A stretch of DNA of 64,000 nucleotides from Candidatus Bathyarchaeota archaeon (GTDB lineage: Archaea; Thermoproteota; Bathyarchaeia; TCS64): contig JAPKYO010000052.1 of assembly GCA_026394265.1 (NCBI GenBank), positions 1-64,000 on the forward strand, read 5' to 3'. Every line of letters starts with the position of its first letter. Within the stretch, counting starts at the first letter, position 1. A program made the position numbers and the translations under genes. A model generated the notes under the pieces. It was not told the DNA's origin and did no database searches. It saw only the letters and a program-made list of their open reading frames with translations. Of the stretch, positions 58,647-64,000 are shown in pieces.

Positions 58647-59741
58647 ATGCCAGTTGACATGTACAGGGTCCTGAAGGACCTCATGGACGCCCCGGCGGTC
58701 ACGGGCTTCGAGGAACCAAGGAGAAAGAGGATAATCGAGTACTACAGCAAGTACTGCGACACGGTCACGGTCGATGTCATCGGGAACGTCGCGGGGACCC
58801 TCGGCTCGGGGGAGAGGGCTGTGATGCTCTCGGGCCACTATGACCAGATTGGCTTCCTCGTCAAGCACGTCGACGAGAAGGGGTACGCCAGCTTCGACCA
58901 GGTTGGCGGCTGGGACCCACGCGTCGCCTATGGGGTGAGGGTCAGGGTCTGGGTAGGGGACGGCCCCAAGGACTACGTCCTGGGTACGATCGGTACGAAG
59001 GCGGCCCACCTCACGGACGCGAGCGAGAGGGAGAAGGCGATCCCGCTGAAGGATATGAGGATCGACTTCGGCGCAGCGTCGGCGGAGGCCGCGGGGAAGA
59101 TGGGTGTAAAGATTGGCTGCCCCGTAACGCCTGACGCGGATGTTGCCTACCTAGGCAACGAGGGTTCGGACCTAGTCATCGGTCCCGCTTTTGACGATGT
59201 CTGCGCCGTCGCCTCCTTCATCGAGGCGCTCGACATACTCGCAAAGGACCCGCCGAAGAAGGTCAAGGTCTACGCCGTCGCCACGACGCAGGAGGAGATA
59301 GGGTTCCGCGGGGCGAGTGTCTCCGCATACAACATCCAGCCCTGGGCCGCGATAGCGGCCGACGTGACGCACGCGGTCGCGCCGGGCGTCGACGCTAACA
59401 GGGTCAACGACATCCAGTTGGGCAAGGGGCCCGCGGTCGCCATCGGCGCCAACTTCACGCGCGCCCTCTGGGAGATGATGGAGAAGGAGGCGAAGAAGGG
59501 GAAGATACCCTACCAGAGGGAGAGCGTCCCCAGCCAGTCTGGCACGGATGCATGGGCCATACAGGTCACACGCGGCGGCACCATCACGGGCCTCGTCAGC
59601 CTCCCCAACCGCTACATGCACAGCCCAAACGAGGTGGTGAGCCTCAGCGACCTGACGAACGCGGGGAAGCTCATCGCGGCCACCATAAGGGCCCTCGATA
59701 AGAGCGACCTCAAGCACACCGTCGAGGTCTACAGGAAGTAG
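58647..59741 (+). CDS. M42 family aminopeptidase (TET-like), copy 2
   Basis: A 364-residue M42 peptidase. The His is in MLSGHYDQIGF, the bridging Asp in GPAFDDVCAVA, the Glu pair in ATTQEEIGFRGA and the late His in NRYMHSPNEVVS. Family members form 12-mer peptidases that trim peptides to single residues. Compared with copy 1, the N-terminal part differs (EEPRRKRIIEYYSKYCDT), consistent with a different specificity. It is transcribed divergently from the DDAH-like gene, with 89 bases between. Confidence 0.92.
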   Translation: MPVDMYRVLKDLMDAPAVTGFEEPRRKRIIEYYSKYCDTVTVDVIGNVAGTLGSGERAVMLSGHYDQIGFLVKHVDEKGYASFDQVGGWDPRVAYGVRVRVWVGDGPKDYVLGTIGTKAAHLTDASEREKAIPLKDMRIDFGAASAEAAGKMGVKIGCPVTPDADVAYLGNEGSDLVIGPAFDDVCAVASFIEALDILAKDPPKKVKVYAVATTQEEIGFRGASVSAYNIQPWAAIAADVTHAVAPGVDANRVNDIQLGKGPAVAIGANFTRALWEMMEKEAKKGKIPYQRESVPSQSGTDAWAIQVTRGGTITGLVSLPNRYMHSPNEVVSLSDLTNAGKLIAATIRALDKSDLKHTVEVYRK

Positions 59742-59790
59742 CCCAACTCTTTTCTACGCATCCACCCTCCCTCTAGGTGAGGGCAGTTTC

Positions 59791-60240
59791 TTGAAGACGT
59801 CCAAGTTGCTCGGTGTGGCGCTTATTGTGCTCGAAGTCGCGAGCGTGGCGCTGTTCCTCGTCTGCGGGCAGACCATATTCTCGCTCCTGGGGACGGTGAC
59901 GCCGGGCGGCGGGGAGATACCCGTCTCAATCGACCAGCAGACACAGATCGCGACCCTCACATTCACGTTCACGCCCCGGAACAGCGGGCTCATCGCAGCG
60001 AACGTAAACGTGGGCTTCGGCGTGACCCTCACGGACGGCTCCTACTCGGTGAAGAACACGACCACAGTCAACCTCCCACCCGGCACACAGGAGGCCATCA
60101 GTCTCACGATCAAGGTGCCCGTCGAGAAGCTCCAAGAGTATGCGAACGCAAAGGGCACCCTCGACATCTACACGAGCATCAGGACTCTGAACGACCTCGT
60201 GAAACTTGACTATAATGCGAAGTCGGAGGGGGGTGGCTGA
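59791..60240 (+). CDS. Membrane-anchored beta-rich protein of unknown function
   Basis: A 149-residue protein with an N-terminal hydrophobic helix (LLGVALIVLEVASVALFLVCG) and a beta-rich exterior part (TLTFTFTPRNSGLIAANVNVG) that looks like an immunoglobulin-like or adhesin fold. It starts at TTG and its stop is next to the following membrane-protein gene. I do not recognise the family. It may be a surface subunit of a small complex. Confidence 0.6.
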   Translation: MKTSKLLGVALIVLEVASVALFLVCGQTIFSLLGTVTPGGGEIPVSIDQQTQIATLTFTFTPRNSGLIAANVNVGFGVTLTDGSYSVKNTTTVNLPPGTQEAISLTIKVPVEKLQEYANAKGTLDIYTSIRTLNDLVKLDYNAKSEGGG

Positions 60241-60241
60241 T

Positions 60242-60718
60242 ATGAAGGTGAGGTGGAGCGAGGTTGCGGGTGCGCTGCTTACCTTCCTAGTGCTCGTCGC
60301 CCTCCCGCTCGCGGCGATCAGGCTCCTCCCTGCGCAGACTCTCGATCAATTCTCCGCCACGGGGCTCGACGTGCAGGGGCTGGCGATCGAGACGGCGATG
60401 CTCGGCCTCGTCATCTCCGCCATAGCCCTCGCCAAGGCCATCGTGGAGAGGACATCAATCGCCTACCTCATACTCGACGTCTCCTCGAATATAGTCTCCC
60501 TCGCATTCGCCCTGCTCGTCGTCGGCGTGGGTAACATCGGGAGCTTCGGCTATAGCAGCTTCAGCCTCAAGCAGGGGAAGGTGACGACGGAGATAGTGCT
60601 CGATCTGCGTGTCTTCATCTACCTCACCCTCGGTGTCGTAGCGGTCAGTGTACTGCAGTCTATAGCGAAGTTCCGTGAGGCGCGCGCCGAGGCCAAGCAG
60701 GTTCCCCCGCCCAACTAG
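60242..60718 (+). CDS. Small polytopic membrane protein
   Basis: A 158-residue membrane protein with four hydrophobic segments (VAGALLTFLVLVALPLAAI; GLAIETAMLGLVISAIALAKA; YLILDVSSNIVSLAFALLVVG; VFIYLTLGVVAVSVLQSI) and a charged C-terminal tail. ATG 60242 lies one base after the stop of the beta-rich gene, so they are coupled. Function unknown; the pair may form a surface-membrane unit. Confidence 0.65.
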   Translation: MKVRWSEVAGALLTFLVLVALPLAAIRLLPAQTLDQFSATGLDVQGLAIETAMLGLVISAIALAKAIVERTSIAYLILDVSSNIVSLAFALLVVGVGNIGSFGYSSFSLKQGKVTTEIVLDLRVFIYLTLGVVAVSVLQSIAKFREARAEAKQVPPPN

Positions 60719-60720
60719 TG

Positions 60721-60727
60721 TTTTATC
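60721..60727 (+). promoter_or_regulatory. TATA box of the hydroxyacid dehydrogenase gene
   Basis: TTTTATC is centred 29 bases before the TTG at 60753, just after the stop of the upstream gene, which supports that start. Confidence 0.5.
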
Positions 60728-60752
60728 CCCCCGCGGGTCTATTCTCGGTGCT

Positions 60753-61769
60753 TTGATTCGCGTCGCAGTTAGCGGCATCCCGAGGGGATACCAGTTCCCC
60801 CGCCCCGACGGTAACTGGCTGCTTGACAGGCACCGGGAGCAGATACTCGCAGTCTCCCCCGAGTTGGAACTTGTCGAGCTGCCCGAGACGGTCGTCCACG
60901 GCATGGCCAGCGTGGAGGGCGTAGAGGTCGTCCTCGCCGAGGGGGGCAACATGACCCACTACGCTGGGGAGCTGGACAGGGCGGACTATGAGAAGTTTTT
61001 CACGCCCGGCCTCAGGTGGGTGCAGCTCTGCAGCACGGGCTTCAGCGACAACATCACACCCGAGATACTCGACGGGCGAGTCACCCTGACGAACAGCCCC
61101 GGGATACACACGGTCCCGATCGCGGAGAGCGTCCTCGCGGCGATGCTTGAACACGCCAAGAGATTCGGGCAGAGGAGAGTGGATCAGGAAAAACGTCTCT
61201 GGAGGCAAGTTTACTGCAACGACCTCGAGGGTGCGACGGTCCTACTTATCGGCCTCGGCAACCTCGGTAAGAGGATAGCGAGGCTCTGCAAGGCGTTCGA
61301 CATGCGCGTCATCGGCACGAAGAGGAGGCCCGGGCCGGTGGAGAACGTCGACCACGTCTTCCCGGCGAGCGAACTGAAGAAGCACCTCCCCGGGGCGGAC
61401 TACGTCGTTGTCGTCGCGCCACATACCCCGGAGACTGAGGGGCTCCTCGGCGAGGAGGAGTTCAAGGCGATGAAGGGGACTTGTTACTTCATAAACGTGG
61501 GCCGGGGGATGGTCGCCGACGAGTCGGCGATGATCAGGGCGCTGCGGGAGGGGTGGATAGCGGGGGCGTACCTCGACTGCTTCGCCGTTGAGCCGCTACC
61601 GACGGATAATCCTCTCTGGGGGCTCGGTAACGTCTTCCTCGTACCCCACGACAGCCACTCCAGCCCCAAGATAGGGGATAGACTCGTCGCCCAGTTCTGC
61701 GAGAACCTGCGCAGGTACGTGGCGGAGGAGCAGCTGCTGAACGTCTGCGACCCGCGCAGGGGCTACTAG
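60753..61769 (+). CDS. D-isomer-specific 2-hydroxyacid dehydrogenase
   Basis: A 338-residue NAD(P)-dependent dehydrogenase. LLIGLGNLGKRIARLCKAF is the Rossmann loop (GxGxxG), HTPETEGLLG and FINVGRGMVADESA surround the catalytic Arg and Glu region, and the catalytic His is in VFLVPHDSHSS. The family reduces 2-oxo acids (glyoxylate, hydroxypyruvate, phosphoglycerate) or the reverse. The C-terminal extension is short, so a SerA-type ACT domain is absent. TTG 60753 is placed by the TATA box. Confidence 0.85.
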   Translation: MIRVAVSGIPRGYQFPRPDGNWLLDRHREQILAVSPELELVELPETVVHGMASVEGVEVVLAEGGNMTHYAGELDRADYEKFFTPGLRWVQLCSTGFSDNITPEILDGRVTLTNSPGIHTVPIAESVLAAMLEHAKRFGQRRVDQEKRLWRQVYCNDLEGATVLLIGLGNLGKRIARLCKAFDMRVIGTKRRPGPVENVDHVFPASELKKHLPGADYVVVVAPHTPETEGLLGEEEFKAMKGTCYFINVGRGMVADESAMIRALREGWIAGAYLDCFAVEPLPTDNPLWGLGNVFLVPHDSHSSPKIGDRLVAQFCENLRRYVAEEQLLNVCDPRRGY

Positions 61770-61800
61770 TGTTAAATCCCCTGCGCCGCTCTTCTCCCAC

Positions 61801-62652
61801 ATGTCTCTGCTCTTCGGAAAGCTACGCGTCAGGCTGGAGGAGGCCTCGGCGCGCTACGAGGGCGTCATGGGCGTCGCCGTCAAGGACCTGACCACGGGCG
61901 AAGCTATACTGATCAACGGAGACGAGGTCTTCCCCGTGGCGAGCACCATCAAGGTGCCGATACTCGTCGAGTTCTATAGGCGCGTCGAGGCGAAGACCCT
62001 TGACCCGTCCACGCCGGTGAAGTACGTCGAGGCGCACAGGGCGGGTGGGAGCGGCGTCATAAAGACGCTCACCCCCGGCTCGGTGACGATGCCCCTCATC
62101 GACTACGCCACCCTGATGATCAACGTCAGCGACAACAGCTCCACCAACTACTTCATCGACCTCCTCGGCATGGAGAAGGTCAACGAGGTCTGCGCCGGGA
62201 TGGGGCTGAGGGAGACGCGTCTCGCGAGGAAGATGATGGACCTCGAGGCATTCAAGGCGGGGAAGGACAGCTTCACGACGCCCCGAGAGATGGTCGCCAT
62301 GTTCGAGGAGCTACATACCCCGGGCGTCCTAAGCCCGTTCGTCTGCGGCGAGACCCTGAAGATGCTGAAGAGGCCGAAGGAGGGGATGGTGCAGGGGGTC
62401 ATCAGGAACGCTGTGCCCGACGCGGTGGATGTGGCTGATAAGTCGGGGTGGGTAGGTGGCGCGACGCTCGACGCGGGCATCGTCTACCAGCCGAGGCGCC
62501 CGTACGCGGTTGCGCTCCTCGCCAAGCACATACCCGCCTCAGACCTACACATGGTCAACGCCTTAAACGCCCTGACCGGGGCGGCGAAGCTCATCCACGC
62601 CTACTTCGACGAGGCCTCGGCCTCGACCCCACAGGGCAGGAAACTCGCCTAG
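61801..62652 (+). CDS. Class A beta-lactamase-fold serine hydrolase, cytoplasmic
   Basis: A 283-residue protein of the class A beta-lactamase fold. Ser48-x2-Lys51 (VASTIKV), Ser110-Asp111-Asn112 (VSDNSS) and Lys214-Ser215-Gly216 (DKSGWVG) are at the expected spacing. The general-base region reads KMMDLEA in place of ExxLN, so the key Glu may be lost. No signal peptide is seen. In an archaeon without peptidoglycan it probably hydrolyses another ester or amide; activity on beta-lactams is unproven. Confidence 0.82.
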   Translation: MSLLFGKLRVRLEEASARYEGVMGVAVKDLTTGEAILINGDEVFPVASTIKVPILVEFYRRVEAKTLDPSTPVKYVEAHRAGGSGVIKTLTPGSVTMPLIDYATLMINVSDNSSTNYFIDLLGMEKVNEVCAGMGLRETRLARKMMDLEAFKAGKDSFTTPREMVAMFEELHTPGVLSPFVCGETLKMLKRPKEGMVQGVIRNAVPDAVDVADKSGWVGGATLDAGIVYQPRRPYAVALLAKHIPASDLHMVNALNALTGAAKLIHAYFDEASASTPQGRKLA

Positions 62653-62689
62653 AGGGGTAGTATTTATCACGTAGATCCGTCGCCATGTT

Positions 62690-63652
62690 TTGAAGTACCC
62701 CTTGCCGACCGCCAGCATAACCCACGGCGACGACGTGGACGGCCTAACATCCGGCGCACTGCTCATCCGATTATTCGACGCGAAGGTCATCCCTGCAAAC
62801 TACGACGACCTCGAGGAGGCGCTCAAAGGCATAGGGGACGATGTGGACCATTTATTCATCACCGATTTGAACCTGAGGGAGGCGCTCCTTCCCCTCATCG
62901 TGAGCATCAGGGGGCACGCAGCGGTCACCATCATAGACCACCACCCGATGGAGAAGAGCCTCGGGGACGCCCTGAGGGGGCTCGGAGTCGAGATAGTGCA
63001 CGACACACGCGACTGCGCCTCCGCCCTCGTCTACGACCACTTCAAGGACAGGCTGGAGGTCGACGCCGCCCGCATCGCCGCCTACGCCGCAGTCTCGGAC
63101 ATGTTCGAGGACGGCCCAGTAGCCAGCCGCCTAATGGACGGCATGGACAGGAAGTTCGTTCAGAACGAGGCGCTGATGCTTAGCGCCGCCCTCGGATGCG
63201 ACCAGTCTGAGACCTTCAAGAGGAGGCTGCTGATCGAGTTGAGCAACTACGCTTACCCCCACAGGATCAAGGGCGTCGTCGAGGCATCCGTGGCCCAGCT
63301 CGAGAAGATAGTCAGGATCAAGGAGACGGTTCTGGTCAGGGCGAAGCGCATGGGGAGGCTCGGCGTCATGGAGTGCGGCGACGACTCATCCACGGGGGAG
63401 GTCGCAAACGTGGTGATGGACGCGCTACTCGTCTCCGTCGGGATGTGCTGGAAGGATCAGGGGGAGATGGTCAACATCAGCCTACGCGGCGAGAGGAGGC
63501 TGCCCGAGCACCTCGGCGACCTCGCCTCAAGGTTGTCGAAGAAGTACGGGGGCTTCGGAGGGGGGCACGCCCGCGCGAGCGGAGCCAAGGTGCCAAGGGA
63601 CAAGCTCGACGCCTTCATAGCGGACCTCGCCGCCGCGCTCAACGCTGCTTGA
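62690..63652 (+). CDS. DHH family phosphoesterase
   Basis: A 320-residue DHH-DHHA1 protein. ITHGDDVDGLTSG (about residues 10-21) is motif I, VTIIDHHPMEKSL is the DHH motif, and the C-terminal FGGGHARASGAKV is the DHHA1 substrate-binding loop. The family includes oligonucleotide (NrnA-like) and cyclic-dinucleotide phosphodiesterases and RecJ-like nucleases; this length fits a NrnA-like or RecJ-like archaeal form. TTG start. Its stop overlaps the downstream convergent gene by 14 bases. Confidence 0.85.
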   Translation: MKYPLPTASITHGDDVDGLTSGALLIRLFDAKVIPANYDDLEEALKGIGDDVDHLFITDLNLREALLPLIVSIRGHAAVTIIDHHPMEKSLGDALRGLGVEIVHDTRDCASALVYDHFKDRLEVDAARIAAYAAVSDMFEDGPVASRLMDGMDRKFVQNEALMLSAALGCDQSETFKRRLLIELSNYAYPHRIKGVVEASVAQLEKIVRIKETVLVRAKRMGRLGVMECGDDSSTGEVANVVMDALLVSVGMCWKDQGEMVNISLRGERRLPEHLGDLASRLSKKYGGFGGGHARASGAKVPRDKLDAFIADLAAALNAA

Positions 63653-64000
63653 GCCTCTGCTTCCACCGCGCCCTCTTCTTGGCGTCCTTCACGCGCTCGT
63701 CGAGGGGCTTCATCCGCGTGGGGTCGAATGGCATCCACTCGTCCTTCTCAACGTCTGGGCCGATCAACTCTGTGCTTCTACAGATCGTGAATTTGAGGCT
63801 CTGTACGCCGTTCTCGGGGGGGCCGGTCTGCAGGACCTTCATGGCGCGGGCGAGGCGTATCATGGCTATGAGTCGCAGCGGGCTGTCGAGTTCGTACTCG
63901 TCCGCCCTCTTGTACGTCACCTCCCGCTCCTGCCCCGTGTCGGAGTAGACGACCACATCCACGTTCTCATCCTTCGCCTGCACGGGGTAGAAGAAGCGGC
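63639..64000 (-). CDS. Partial uncharacterised protein at the right edge
   Basis: A minus-strand frame that remains open to the window end (RFFYPVQAKDENVDVVVYSD at its visible beginning), so the true start may lie beyond 64000; GTG 63983 is an alternative. It has YELDSPLRLIAMIRLARAMKV and a basic C-terminus ending KKRARWKQRLKQR, which might bind nucleic acid. Not recognised. Confidence 0.55.
   Translation of the reverse strand, partial: RFFYPVQAKDENVDVVVYSDTGQEREVTYKRADEYELDSPLRLIAMIRLARAMKVLQTGPPENGVQSLKFTICRSTELIGPDVEKDEWMPFDPTRMKPLDERVKDAKKRARWKQRLKQR

Overview
This is an archaeal chromosome segment. The archaeal informational genes are clear: clamp loader rfcS-rfcL, TruD, the tRNA-splicing endonuclease EndA, RNA polymerase subunits P and H, ribosomal protein L40e, a SAMP/Urm1-type ubiquitin-like protein beside a TtuA/NcsA tRNA thiolase, and Trm112. 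Most genes are GC-rich. Many starts are leaderless, with a TATA box about 27-30 bases before the start codon, and GTG/TTG starts are common. Gene content fits a TACK (Thermoproteota) archaeon, perhaps Bathyarchaeia-like. That placement is inference, since no rRNA lies in the window.

Layout. 1-3.5 kb: an asparaginase-like hydrolase and an ABC importer (ATPase plus fused double permease). 3.7-13.3 kb: clamp loader, an AT-rich gap, acetyltransferase, PLP enzyme, TruD, EndA, DUF47, SAMP-TtuA and a HicBA toxin-antitoxin pair. 13.4-18.5 kb: a G-tract repeat element, two amidohydrolases, an MFS carrier and a YHS mini-protein. 18.5-24.5 kb: cysteine desulfurase, GlmS and the first enzymes of N-glycan assembly (Alg7-type, fused Alg14-Alg13, GT2). 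24.6-28.8 kb: a radical SAM enzyme, rpoP, a long rpoH and pyrF. 29-33 kb: the four-subunit pyruvate:ferredoxin oxidoreductase and a COG1709 regulator. 33-39.3 kb: CoA-transferase, KAS III, DUF488, a TspO-like protein and a CDP-alcohol transferase/flavodoxin/MFS cluster. 39.3-50.3 kb: a dipeptidase gene fragment, a flavodoxin-ferredoxin protein, an M19 dipeptidase, GT2, M42 peptidase, response regulator, creatininase, saccharopine-dehydrogenase-like protein, class II HMG-CoA reductase and Trm112. 50.3-54.95 kb: an AT-rich island with broken genes, including a probable Cas1 C-terminal remnant. 55-64 kb: IlvC, L40e, GT2, a DDAH-like protein, a second M42 peptidase, two small membrane proteins, a 2-hydroxyacid dehydrogenase, a beta-lactamase-fold hydrolase and a DHH phosphoesterase.

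Taken together, the metabolic genes (peptidases, amidohydrolases, PLP enzyme, Por, MFS carriers) suggest a heterotroph using peptides and amino compounds through ferredoxin-linked oxidation. The most unusual items are: a dispersed intergenic G-tract repeat seen at about 13.4 and 41.6 kb in opposite orientations, each time upstream of a hydrolase gene; an RpoH that carries a eukaryote-like Rpb5 N-terminal domain; a long Trm112 with a probable His zinc ligand; and the island of decayed genes. No tRNA, rRNA, insertion sequence or CRISPR array was recognised.
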